Of a stretch of DNA of 64,000 bases, positions 45,260 through 57,777 are shown piece after piece (the first letter of the stretch is position 1; every line of letters begins with the position of its first letter). The translations under genes and the position numbers were made by a program. Below the pieces are notes generated by a model that had not been told where the DNA came from, did not search any database, and saw only the letters and a list, made by a program, of their open reading frames with translations. The stretch comes from Siphonodentalium dalli (lineage: Eukaryota > Mollusca > Scaphopoda > Gadilida > Siphonodentaliidae), in contig CP136067.1 in NCBI GenBank assembly GCA_032622095.1, forward strand, positions 41,523,549 to 41,587,548, in the 5' to 3' direction.

Positions 45260-46450
45260 TAAATGTGTATGCTAATGGGCAAGAGTAGCCACATATTATG
45301 GTCGGATGGTCCCTCTCAGTTCCGTTTCAAAGTTCTGCCCATTTATTTTCAAAAACTTGGCCAGAATCCCAAAAGACGTTTTCGGCACAATTGTACACTG
45401 CACATTTTAAAATTAAATGATCGTGCCTCAAAATGTGCCAACCAGAATAAAAAATGTAGTTGTCAGTCGATTAACTAACGTGCATAATAACAAAGTTAGT
45501 CACACTTTGCTACCTTTTCGGAACAGCAGATAATTATGTTCCGGATATATGTGAAAATCAACTTTTTACCCAATTTAGTTGCCATTTTGGAAGCCACCTT
45601 GAGTAATTTGGTCATTAAACACCTTATTGTGACACATTTAAGATAGATAAAAACAATAAACACCTCTCATGCCAAAGATAGTTACAGTTTACTTGCAAAA
45701 AATGGTTAAAACATGAGAAGAGATTTTTTGCCGATATTTATGTCACGTTTGTGAGAGTGAAATCCAATATTTCTGGTAATGTCTTTGTTACAATAGTTAG
45801 TAACAATGTTAGTATTCAATGTATAGAAGGCAGAATAGCCAATGTCATTCATCAACCACAAATTGTAAGCGATTCCAGGACACACTGGGGCAATATCTAC
45901 CATTTTCCATATTTTGGCGGCCATGTTGGTGGCCATTTTGATCCAAAGTAACAACTTTTTTTCCTATGAATTGGAGTATCCATGTATAATGGTATTCCTC
46001 ACTTACATTCAACAGTTGTGCTCATTCTTTGCTGAAATTTGAACAGAAACCCAATTGTGATTTTTTGGTGAAATTTTATACCGCATTCTGTAAAATCAAA
46101 CTTTTGAGGGAACGGAGGGGGCTAGGACCCCAATAATTGATTTTATCATTACCCCATTGATTAGTTAATATAAAACTATAAAACATAAGGTCACAATCCT
46201 CAACCAGTTCCAAACAGCAGAAACTGATCACGAAGATATGAGTGAAAAATAGTCATATTTTCTACTTCCGGTGGCCATTTTGGCGGCCATTTTGAATATA
46301 TGAAATTTATTTATACCTCGCAATAAGGACTACTCAACTACCAATAGAATAACATAACGCACGACTTAATATCTCATAAACTGCCCGAGTGATTGCGAAT
46401 TAAAATTTATCAAGTCAGATATTCAATTTTGGCGGCCATCTTGGATTCAA
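45260..46450 (-). repeat. Right ~1.2-kb arm of the giant inverted repeat
   Basis: Reverse-complement partner of 40501-41690, starting inside CCTGACAATAGTTGATAAAT and ending GCGGCCATCTTGGATTCAA. Divergence between the arms is visible (substitutions and small gaps), so the foldback is old, unlike the duplication that copied this arm to about 49918-51108. Confidence 0.85.
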
Positions 46451-46694
46451 TGGCCTCGAAACATGTGAACATTGACTACCTATATGCATCCATGTGCTCG
46501 TGGGATGTTATAGAAAACTGCCCTGGTCTATGTTCTCGTGGAAAATAATGAAAAAATCGGTATTGTTCATAGTTTAATCACGTTATGCATGCGTAAGTTC
46601 ACACACTGTACTTTTTCAGATATATCTTCAAAATAAACGAAAAATCATATCATCGGTGTCACTTTAAGAAAAATATCGAGTCAGGTGCCCATGT

Positions 46695-46860
46695 GAAAGT
46701 TTGTGTGTGTGTTGCCGCTATGGACTCTAAAACGGCCAAACATATTTCGACGAAACTTGGTACGGGTACGTAGTATCACACGAGGACCAACATAGGCCCA
46801 TCCATTTGTTCGTGTGGCGTGACCTTATCCTTCAAAACTCATATATCCGGATCCGCTGAT
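46695..46860 (+). mobile_element. Helitron 5' fragment (copy A, end deleted)
   Basis: GTTTGTGTGTGTGTTGCCG, then GGACTCTAAAACGGCCAAAC and TTTCGACGAAACTTGGTACG match the 5' part of the 14785-15410 element. The first ~20 bases are missing. No hairpin/CTAG end follows in the next kilobase. The intact 5' end is at 51923 in copy B. Confidence 0.65.
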
Positions 46861-48050
46861 CCGCAGTGCTAAATTGCCTTATATAAACGCTCTTTATATT
46901 TCCCATATTCGGATTGGTTAACCTAATAGCGCTCTTTATCTGTCTATCGAATGGTATTCTCGAGACACGGCTCATTCTTTTTGTCAATTCAGACTGTTGA
47001 CTGTCTTTTTGTTTGTGAATTCAGACTGTTGACTGTTTATAGTTTACAACGAGCAGCAGTGCTAAATTGCTATATTGACGAGCCTCAGTGCTAAATTGCC
47101 TTGACTGTGATATTTAGATAATAACTGAAATACCGCCTCTTTGTACATTTTCCTTCTGTCGTAAGTTGTTGATATTATAATATACTTTAGTAAATATTAA
47201 CTTTTCTTGACACTAATTTGAAGCTTTTTAATACATTCCGATTACCTGCTTTTGTAAATAATAACTTTGCCTGTCACCAATTTGAACATTTTTTCAAGGT
47301 ATTCTGATCACCTGCTGACTGGTCGATTAATTTGCCTCATTCTCAAGCCAAGCAACCATTCACTCAATTTGTAAATATTAACTTTGTTAGGCGCCCACTT
47401 GAAATTTCTCAGTGTATTCTGAGACACCAATTTGAACAATCGAGGACGAACTGCCTAATACAATTAAAGCGTGGAGTCTGTCCATTTTCCCAATGAAACA
47501 TCGAATTTTACGACCACCGGGTTCGAGATATGTTATTATTACCGACATCGTAATTTTTGCACATTATCTGCTTATACAAAACTTATTTTAGGTATATAAT
47601 CTGCTAACAATCGTATCTCAAGTATTTCGATGTGTTAACACCAATGCAGATTTGCCTATTTCCCCAGTCTGTTCTCCTAAAAATACGCACAGTATCTGCT
47701 TATACAAGGTCTGTGTCTTAGCTATGACTTCATTTTGAGTCGATAATGTGCTGAAAATGAGAGCGTTTTAGTCACACTAAATTTCTATCTCAAGTATTTC
47801 GACGTGTTAACACCAATGCAGATTTCCTTCTTTTGCTATTTGAAAATTGGTATGTCAAGTATTTCGATGTGTTAACACCAATGCAGATTTGCCTATTTTC
47901 CCAGTCTGTTCTCCCGAAAATACGCACATTATCTGCTTATACAAAACGTATCCTAGGTATATAATCTGCTAACAATCGCACATTATCTGCATAATATGCG
48001 CACTTAAAGCTTTCGTCTCCCAACACCAGTAGATAATAAAGAGGGTTACT
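46860..48050. repeat. Short direct repeats of several kinds; no gene (also in copy B at 52107-53297)
   Basis: CAGTGCTAAATTGC occurs three times near 46863-47098. TTCAGACTGTTGACTGT occurs twice near 46987 and 47025. Between 47200 and 47450, TTGTAAATATTAACTTT-type units recur. Between 47565 and 47950, ATCTGCTTATACAA, AAGTATTTCGATGTGTTAAC and ACCAATGCAGATTTGCC recur three times. A TATATAAACGCTCTTTATA word lies at 46881. Confidence 0.7.
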
Positions 48051-48058
48051 AGTATATA

Positions 48059-48520
48059 TGACCCGCCATATCAAATCCAGTCGTAAGTCGGGATTGTTTA
48101 CCCTGTGCCTGTGTGCCAATGCATTCTCTTATATATGCGATTCGACCATAGGTCGCCTCGCATATATAAGAGAATGCATTGGTCTAACAATTTTTTGACA
48201 ATTTTTATAATTTTTTCTTGTATTCTTTAACTATTTTATAATTTCACCCATACAGAGCCCCAGACAAACATGAGCAGACGACACTCTTCTATATGCTTCT
48301 ATATATGTGTGGGGCTCCCTGCAGGGTAATGGATGTTTTTTATTTTATGTCCTAAAAATTGTAAGAAACATTTATTTTAAAAAAATGATAAAAAATTGTT
48401 AGGCCAATGCATTCTCTTATATATGCGAGGCGACCTATGGTCGACTCGCATATATAAGAGAATGCATTGGCACAGGATAAACAAATCCCGACTTACGACT
48501 GGATTTTATATGGCGGGTCA
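48059..48520. mobile_element. TIR element (TGACCCGCCATAT) carrying the shared double hairpin, copy A
   Basis: Ends TGACCCGCCATATCAAATCC and complement GGATTTTATATGGCGGGTCA. The ~55-bp TIRs continue through AGTCGTAAGTCGGGATT. Inside are the same two ~66-bp hairpins (about 48115-48182 and 48402-48470) as in the TTAA MITEs, but the outer ends are unrelated to those. AT-rich flanks (TATATA/CATATA) make the target duplication ambiguous. Confidence 0.8.
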
Positions 48521-49454
48521 CATATAATTATGAAATTCTTGCTCATATTCAAGGTAGAACTGATGGATGATTTTGTGAATTTTCACGATATTTGTGCCTG
48601 ACACATTTTCTCAAGGGCTTTGCTACCCCATTTTCAAACCAAATTTGATGGCGTCAAAATAATGGATTGTGTTCACTTTTATAAGTAATTACAGCAACCA
48701 AACCCAAGGATGCACCATTTTAACAGTATAATTCATGGTGGATTATCTTAGAAATACAAAATGTGATCTTTATAGAGGTGTTAAAAACTATTTTTTTTCG
48801 AACACAAATCCAACAAAAAACAAAATATGGAAATGTGTACTGAATACGGTGATGAATGACGAACAGTAAAATATATTCACATTTTCCAAGTGTTCTTTGA
48901 ACATTTACTTAGAAACAGTTGTTAACAGATGATATAATTACTTCCCCAACATGGCTAACTGGGAGCTGCAGCAATTTGTTAACTATTGACAGTGGTGAAA
49001 TAATTTCCTAAGCTTCAATTTGAAACACCACCTTGTAACCACTAAATAGGTCACCAATCATGGACTAATCCCTTATGGTCCAGTGGCCACAGGTTGGCAC
49101 ACGGGCAATCCCAGCTACAGTGTGCACAAGCTGGCCCATAATCCGCCCATCAAGTGTCATCGTCTGGAAGGCATTACTGAGAAAGTAAATATACCATTTG
49201 TAAACAAGTAGTTCTGAGTAAATTTTTCAAAGAACGCTTGGTAAATATGAATATATTTTGTATTGTTCATCATTCTTCACAGTATTCAGCACACATCTCC
49301 GTATTGTTTTCTTAGATATTGACGTTGTGTTTGTTGGATTTGGGTTCGAAAAAAAATATTTTTAAAACCTCTATAAAGTTCACATTTTTTTCATGAACTA
49401 TACTCTTAAGATGGTGCATCCGTTGGCTTGGTTACTGTGCTTACTAATATAATT
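48521..49454. other. No gene recognised (also in copy B, 53768-54701)
   Basis: Within this block TTGTTAACAGATGATATAAT-rich sequence and an imperfect inverted relation between the left part (AACTATTTTTTTTCGAACAC near 48787) and the right part (GTTCGAAAAAAAATATTTTT near 49342) are visible, so it may be another old foldback of about 600-700 bp. No coding signal. Confidence 0.45.
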
Positions 49455-51354
49455 GAACATAGGTACACATGGATTGACTTTATGGCCAATGGTGAGGTCA
49501 ATAGGTATACAATGATTGACTGTGTGATCATGAATGAGGTGAATATGTATACATATAGTGGCGATACGATCATTGGTCAGTTGTAGGAGGTATACCTGGT
49601 GTGCATGCATTAAATTGTTATTGACATATGTATGGTCATGTGTGGTGTGCAGGGATATACACAAGTATGGCTGTGTGGTTATGGGTGAGGTGTATGTTTA
49701 TAAAGCGAGCGACTATATTGTCATGTTTGTTGTTTATTTGTATTTGGAGTGAGTGTATGGCCCTGGTGGGTTGTACATGTGTACATTGGGTGGCTATCGC
49801 TTTCCACAATAACTCAATGATATGTTACTTGATATAGAGATCACACAAGAGAGTCCTCCTTGGTGGCGTGTATGCACGATGGAGGAAATGTTAAACGATT
49901 TTCCTGACAATAGTTGATAAATGTGTATGCTAATGGGCAAGAGTAGCCACATATTATGGTCGGATGGTCCCTCTCAGTTCCGTTTCAAAGTTCTGCCCAT
50001 TTATTTTCAAAAACTTGGCCAGAATCCCAAAAGACGTTTTCGGCACAATTGTACACTGCACATTTTAAAATTAAATGATCGTGCCTCAAAATGTGCCAAC
50101 CAGAATAAAAAATGTAGTTGTCAGTCGATTAACTAACGTGCATAATAACAAAGTTAGTCACACTTTGCTACCTTTTCGGAACAGCAGATAATTATGTTCC
50201 GGATATATGTGAAAATCAACTTTTTACCCAATTTAGTTGCCATTTTGGAAGCCACCTTGAGTAATTTGGTCATTAAACACCTTATTGTGACACATTTAAG
50301 ATAGATAAAAACAATAAACACCTCTCATGCCAAAGATAGTTACAGTTTACTTGCAAAAAATGGTTAAAACATGAGAAGAGATTTTTTGCCGATATTTATG
50401 TCACGTTTGTGAGAGTGAAATCCAATATTTCTGGTAATGTCTTTGTTACAATAGTTAGTAACAATGTTAGTATTCAATGTATAGAAGGCAGAATAGCCAA
50501 TGTCATTCATCAACCACAAATTGTAAGCGATTCCAGGACACACTGGGGCAATATCTACCATTTTCCATATTTTGGCGGCCATGTTGGTGGCCATTTTGAT
50601 CCAAAGTAACAACTTTTTTTCCTATGAATTGGAGTATCCATGTATAATGGTATTCCTCACTTACATTCAACAGTTGTGCTCATTCTTTGCTGAAATTTGA
50701 ACAGAAACCCAATTGTGATTTTTTGGTGAAATTTTATACCGCATTCTGTAAAATCAAACTTTTGAGGGAACGGAGGGGGCTAGGACCCCAATAATTGATT
50801 TTATCATTACCCCATTGATTAGTTAATATAAAACTATAAAACATAAGGTCACAATCCTCAACCAGTTCCAAACAGCAGAAACTGATCACGAAGATATGAG
50901 TGAAAAATAGTCATATTTTCTACTTCCGGTGGCCATTTTGGCGGCCATTTTGAATATATGAAATTTATTTATACCTCGCAATAAGGACTACTCAACTACC
51001 AATAGAATAACATAACGCACGACTTAATATCTCATAAACTGCCCGAGTGATTGCGAATTAAAATTTATCAAGTCAGATATTCAATTTTGGCGGCCATCTT
51101 GGATTCAATGGCCTCGAAACATGTGAACATTGACTACCTATATGCATCCATGTGCTCGTGGGATGTTATAGAAAACTGCCCTGGTCTATGTTCTCGTGGA
51201 AAATAATGAAAAAATCGGTATTGTTCATAGATTAATCACGTTATGCATGCGTAAGTTCACACACTGTACTTTTTCAGATATATCTTCAAAATAAACGAAA
51301 AATCATATCATCGGTGTCACTTTAAGAAAAATATCGAGTCAGGTGCCCATGTGA

Positions 51355-51943
51355 CGCTATCTACGCAGACACTTGTTATATTCAGTTCGAATGAAACTGA
51401 GTTTGAGAAGATACATACAGTTTTAGTATTAATTTTGAGAGAAATATTTCCCCTACCCCCAATAAGGATTTTATCGCAAAAAATCACAGTAGTTTTATAA
51501 AAATCGCTATAAAATGAAAAAGCCCCCACGCCCGAGTGACAAACAAGCAGAAAAATGTGAAATACATCCCTCTATCGGAAAAACATAGTCGGCTAAAATC
51601 CGCACAGGGGGGAGGGTGGCCATATGGTAGCTCAAGGTCTAATGCTGACGACAGCCTTGTGTCGGTCTTCGTCGTGATATGAGAAATACTTGTAGTCTGT
51701 CAATTGCACATATCTTTGATATAAATGTAGTGTCTAAACAGTTATTAAATTTGCGAATTATTTTTTTTTACATGAGAGGTGATCTTAATGATTGGCATAT
51801 CACATCTTAATCATCAAAGAACTCATCATTTATATTTGTTTCCTGTCTACTATTATTTATTTAGCTTCTGGAAAGTTTAGAGTCCACGGCACACAAGTAA
51901 AAGCCACATTTTTAGAAAGCTATATCTAATATATATTTGAGGA
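51355..51943 (+). other. 589-bp segment present only in duplication copy B
   Basis: Bounded by a shared GA. Its right end includes TCTAATATATATTTGAGGAA, the intact 5' end of a Helitron-like element that is truncated in copy A. Copy B therefore keeps the older state and copy A carries a deletion with microhomology. No gene is seen; a 70-codon minus-strand frame near 51317 has no known domain. Confidence 0.75.
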
Positions 51944-52107
51944 AAGTTTGTGTGTGTGTTGCCGCTATGGACTCTAAAACGGCCAAACATATTTCGACGA
52001 AACTTGGTACGGGTACGTAGTATCACACGAGGACCAACATAGGCCCATCCATTTGTTCGTGTGGCGTGACCTTATCCTTCAAAACTCATATATCCGGATC
52101 CGCTGAT
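51923..52107 (+). mobile_element. Helitron 5' fragment (copy B, intact 5' end)
   Basis: Begins TCTAATATATATTTGAGG and continues as in copy A. Only the 5' portion is recognisable; what follows (GATCCGCAGTGCTAAATTGC) is not Helitron-like. Confidence 0.65.
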
Positions 52108-53305
52108 CCGCAGTGCTAAATTGCCTTATATAAACGCTCTTTATATTTCCCATATTCGGATTGGTTAACCTAATAGCGCTCTTTATCTGTCTATCGAATG
52201 GTATTCTCGAGACACGGCTCATTCTTTTTGTCAATTCAGACTGTTGACTGTCTTTTTGTTTGTGAATTCAGACTGTTGACTGTTTATAGTTTACAACGAG
52301 CAGCAGTGCTAAATTGCTATATTGACGAGCCTCAGTGCTAAATTGCCTTGACTGTGATATTTAGATAATAACTGAAATACCGCCTCTTTGTACATTTTCC
52401 TTCTGTCGTAAGTTGTTGATATTATAATATACTTTAGTAAATATTAACTTTTCTTGACACTAATTTGAAGCTTTTTAATACATTCCGATTACCTGCTTTT
52501 GTAAATAATAACTTTGCCTGTCACCAATTTGAACATTTTTTCAAGGTATTCTGATCACCTGCTGACTGGTCGATTAATTTGCCTCATTCTCAAGCCAAGC
52601 AACCATTCACTCAATTTGTAAATATTAACTTTGTTAGGCGCCCACTTGAAATTTCTCAGTGTATTCTGAGACACCAATTTGAACAATCGAGGACGAACTG
52701 CCTAATACAATTAAAGCGTGGAGTCTGTCCATTTTCCCAATGAAACATCGAATTTTACGACCACCGGGTTCGAGATATGTTATTATTACCGACATCGTAA
52801 TTTTTGCACATTATCTGCTTATACAAAACTTATTTTAGGTATATAATCTGCTAACAATCGTATCTCAAGTATTTCGATGTGTTAACACCAATGCAGATTT
52901 GCCTATTTCCCCAGTCTGTTCTCCTAAAAATACGCACAGTATCTGCTTATACAAGGTCTGTGTCTTAGCTATGACTTCATTTTGAGTCGATAATGTGCTG
53001 AAAATGAGAGCGTTTTAGTCACACTAAATTTCTATCTCAAGTATTTCGACGTGTTAACACCAATGCAGATTTCCTTCTTTTGCTATTTGAAAATTGGTAT
53101 GTCAAGTATTTCGATGTGTTAACACCAATGCAGATTTGCCTATTTTCCCAGTCTGTTCTCCCGAAAATACGCACATTATCTGCTTATACAAAACGTATCC
53201 TAGGTATATAATCTGCTAACAATCGCACATTATCTGCATAATATGCGCACTTAAAGCTTTCGTCTCCCAACACCAGTAGATAATAAAGAGGGTTACTAGT
53301 ATATA

Positions 53306-53767
53306 TGACCCGCCATATCAAATCCAGTCGTAAGTCGGGATTGTTTACCCTGTGCCTGTGTGCCAATGCATTCTCTTATATATGCGATTCGACCATAGGT
53401 CGCCTCGCATATATAAGAGAATGCATTGGTCTAACAATTTTTTGACAATTTTTATAATTTTTTCTTGTATTCTTTAACTATTTTATAATTTCACCCATAC
53501 AGAGCCCCAGACAAACATGAGCAGACGACACTCTTCTATATGCTTCTATATATGTGTGGGGCTCCCTGCAGGGTAATGGATGTTTTTTATTTTATGTCCT
53601 AAAAATTGTAAGAAACATTTATTTTAAAAAAATGATAAAAAATTGTTAGGCCAATGCATTCTCTTATATATGCGAGGCGACCTATGGTCGACTCGCATAT
53701 ATAAGAGAATGCATTGGCACAGGATAAACAAATCCCGACTTACGACTGGATTTTATATGGCGGGTCA
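53306..53767. mobile_element. TIR element with shared double hairpin, copy B
   Basis: Duplicate of 48059-48520 at offset 5247, produced by the segmental duplication and not by transposition. Confidence 0.85.
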
Positions 53768-54703
53768 CATATAATTATGAAATTCTTGCTCATATTCAAG
53801 GTAGAACTGATGGATGATTTTGTGAATTTTCACGATATTTGTGCCTGACACATTTTCTCAAGGGCTTTGCTACCCCATTTTCAAACCAAATTTGATGGCG
53901 TCAAAATAATGGATTGTGTTCACTTTTATAAGTAATTACAGCAACCAAACCCAAGGATGCACCATTTTAACAGTATAATTCATGGTGGATTATCTTAGAA
54001 ATACAAAATGTGATCTTTATAGAGGTGTTAAAAACTATTTTTTTTCGAACACAAATCCAACAAAAAACAAAATATGGAAATGTGTACTGAATACGGTGAT
54101 GAATGACGAACAGTAAAATATATTCACATTTTCCAAGTGTTCTTTGAACATTTACTTAGAAACAGTTGTTAACAGATGATATAATTACTTCCCCAACATG
54201 GCTAACTGGGAGCTGCAGCAATTTGTTAACTATTGACAGTGGTGAAATAATTTCCTAAGCTTCAATTTGAAACACCACCTTGTAACCACTAAATAGGTCA
54301 CCAATCATGGACTAATCCCTTATGGTCCAGTGGCCACAGGTTGGCACACGGGCAATCCCAGCTACAGTGTGCACAAGCTGGCCCATAATCCGCCCATCAA
54401 GTGTCATCGTCTGGAAGGCATTACTGAGAAAGTAAATATACCATTTGTAAACAAGTAGTTCTGAGTAAATTTTTCAAAGAACGCTTGGTAAATATGAATA
54501 TATTTTGTATTGTTCATCATTCTTCACAGTATTCAGCACACATCTCCGTATTGTTTTCTTAGATATTGACGTTGTGTTTGTTGGATTTGGGTTCGAAAAA
54601 AAATATTTTTAAAACCTCTATAAAGTTCACATTTTTTTCATGAACTATACTCTTAAGATGGTGCATCCGTTGGCTTGGTTACTGTGCTTACTAATATAAT
54701 TGA

Positions 54704-57700
54704 ATAGAATCCGTTATTCGTACTCCATCAAATTTTGTGGAAAATGGGTTGACAAACTCCTTAAATAAATTTATAATAACATAGTGACAAACCAAAAATG
54801 TATAACAAATTATGTATGACTGCGCCACACAAATCATGGTGATAGCAAGTAATTATTATCTTTCCTTATGTCTGGTCAGTTGAAAATGGCTTTAGGAAAG
54901 TTTGAATAATCCGTATGTCAAATCGCATTGCGGATTTGTGTTTGTCGCAATGTGTACATTTCGATAGTTTTCGATACGATATCTCGACTTCCCTCCGATT
55001 TAGACTATCTATTTATGCACCGAAAGAAAAGAAACTTCGTGGCCAATAAGACAAATTGAAATATATTGTGACTGAGATGAAATAAGTATGAGAATATATG
55101 AAGAATATGACAGAATGTGTGTTTCCCCCCAAAATCTGACCTGTGAGCCTTGCCACTAATGTAGTATATATAAGTATAACTGATATGGTATCCCATGGTA
55201 TGTGTCCCCCCAGGGGCCTGTGCTTTAGAATATGCACGCACTGTGTAGATGTGCTGCAAATTATACTTACCTTGCCTGGAACACGTAATTATCCTTATTA
55301 TGACAATAAGTATTACAAAGTTTTATTAATATGGATTAACCTCTTTCCAAATACAGTTTCATTTGTCATGGTATTCTTGCTTAATCATTCGTCAAGTATT
55401 GTTACATTGGTCTGGTTCGCTCTTTTCCCACTAGTATTATACCAGTAACCATGACAACAACAAACAAAAACAACACGAGTGATGATCCGCTAATGATTTC
55501 AAACATGTTTACCTAAAAAATGTCTATATATATATATAGGGAAAATTAAATTGATATAAACATATTTTATACATGCTATGGCTATAATTATTATGCATGC
55601 AGGTACTACATGTATCAGTACAAATTCTTCGAAAGATGGTGCGGGTGTCGAAAAAAATATTGAGTAACACATGTTGAATAAGAATAAAGGGGTGGGTACA
55701 AACGTATTGAATAGTAGACAGTTGGGGCGGTGGGTCCCAAACGTGGCAAACTGAACAATATAGCCTACCGGTATGTGTCTGGAATGTGTGTATGACCCCA
55801 CCCCCACATGTCAGGAGCACCATTAACCACGATCTAGGTCTGTTTATTAACTACATGTACATTACATTAATGTAATATAGTCCAGCATCGCCAATTAGTT
55901 CTCGTTAAACCGATTACCTACATAATTATATGAAACGCAAATAAGCCGCGTTAATTGGAGTCGACCGTGTTTCACAACGAAACAGTTGAATGAAATAAAA
56001 TCATATACATTGGATATATATAAACTGGCCGCTTATGAATAGGAACCCAGTAGTCACGTGGATTATATTAAGTGATATTGAACAATTACGAGAAAATTAC
56101 ACCACGAAGGCATGCTATGACGAACCGTCGAGGCAACTTTTATTCGAACTTCTTAACTTGACCAGCCTTGACATAGTAAACAATTTGCGATCTGTATAAA
56201 ACTCGGGTTGAAAAATTTATAATAAAAAGGGCACAATTATGAATGATGAATGAGATAGTAATATCTGTATTGTGTTTTGTATATGTTTAGTGTGTGTTAA
56301 TGCTGTATGTTTCTTTAATTCAATGTGTTACATGTTCCTGGTATGTTTACAACATTTAGTTTATTGTGAACATTTATATAATGTTCTATATGTGTAAATA
56401 GTTAACAAATCGCTCATGTTTTTCATGTACAAACGAGTGAGATTAAAGGCAACGTTCATTCATTTATTCAGAGGGGGCATGGGGCTTTAAAGCACATAAC
56501 ATACTGGGGTTTTATGCATTGAATCTCATAACGTTGTTCATCGTTGAACACTTTGTTTGACGAAAATGGCCTGCTTTATAGTTTTGGAGACGAATATCTG
56601 TTATGTCGTTCGGAACACACATAACCTGTTATGATATATCTGGGATGCAAGAACAAAATCAAAACATTTCGATCTTCAATTTTCATTGTGCGGCCATTGA
56701 CTTATATCGCTTCGCACAATAAACGTGTCAAAAACATTATTAAGTCGTGTTACATGCTAAATCTAGGCTGTACTCAATTGATACAATATTTAGGACCCAT
56801 GTCACTTACATACTTCCCCATATACGCATATGTTAAATTGACAATTGTAGCATAAATGTTACAAGTTTTAAACTAAAACTGTCTTAGAATGCAACATATC
56901 CTCCTGCAAACTGGTTCATATAGAACCTAAATATCCATACAGGTTCACAGTGGACTTAATTGATTCTGAAATAACCTCATATATAACTTATACCCGTTAT
57001 TCCGTTGTATGGGGCGGGTTGCGGCGAACACATATTATTATAAAGAGCGTTCATCTGCTAAGTCGTGTCGATGAAAAAGTAGATTAAATGGTGCCTATAT
57101 GAGCCTATTTCGTATTGAAATAAGCTCTTATATGGGTTTATTTTGAACGACTAATTTTACGCCTATATATAGCGTATTTTTCCTCAAATAAGCTCTATTT
57201 GTGCCTAAAGTGGGACATTCAAAATAAGCCCGTGTTGTGTTTATTTTCACGAGAACAGACTGTAGAATCAATACGGAAAGTAAGATAAATCCCTTCTCGA
57301 TATCAAAACAAACATAAGTAAGTCAAGATGAATGTGTGTTTGCCGTTATATTACACAAAACGTGTAGGTCACAACCTGCCTATAATTCTAGTTCAGACAT
57401 AGGGGTATCGCTGCCCGGGAAATTATATTTGTCAATTTGTTAGGCCATTTCTGAATTTGTTTGTGCCATATTAAAGAATTTTTGGCCAAATTGAATAACC
57501 AAAATATTTGTTCATCGAGAGAACATAATCCGGAATAAAAAAAATTAGATATACGCACTAACATAACTGAAAAAAATGCGAGTTTGACAATGGATGGGAA
57601 CTTCAGTATCAATAATAGGTCTTATGGGCAACATAATTATGCCAAAGTAGTAACGTGTTGTCACTTGGCTAAGAGGGTACACCGATCTAGGATTTAATTA

Positions 57701-57777
57701 TCATTGTTTTGATAACCACGCATGCGTGACTTTAGAATAATTGTTATCCATACACAGGTGAGCAAACTGGTAACGGA
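54704..57777. other. No gene recognised
   Basis: A frame at 55143-55448 (+, 101 codons) contains hydrophobic stretches but no known family pattern. The region 56230-56465 ends ATTAAAGGCAACGTTCATTC with a CATT-type tail and could be a LINE/SINE 3' end. TATAAAGAGCGTT occurs at 57039. Between 57080 and 57240, GCCTATATGAGCC and AATAAGCTCT words repeat irregularly. Confidence 0.35.

Larger units (their letters stand above)
44797..49454 (+). repeat. Large tandem duplication, copy A (4658 bp)
   Basis: Base-for-base match to 49455 onward at offset 4658 up to 46696, then at offset 5247 from 46695/46697. The only substitution I noticed is T at 46573 against A at 51231. The left breakpoint lies inside the 42-bp minisatellite. 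The junction A/B shares GAA with both outer flanks. Copy A lacks 589 bp present in copy B. Confidence 0.95.
49455..54703 (+). repeat. Large tandem duplication, copy B (~5249 bp)
   Basis: Second copy, holding a short piece of the 42-bp array, a second right arm of the giant inverted repeat, the 589-bp segment absent from copy A, the Helitron 5' end, the 47-kb type direct repeats and a second TGACCCGCC element. It ends near AATATAATTGAA, after which unique sequence begins. Near-identity means either a very recent duplication or two haplotypes placed in tandem by assembly. Confidence 0.95.

Noticed and set aside
55143-55448. 101-codon hydrophobic frame as a membrane protein exon
   Set aside because: No family resemblance, and the surrounding splice-like signals (a minus-strand AAG|GTAAGT near 55270) point the other way without an open frame.
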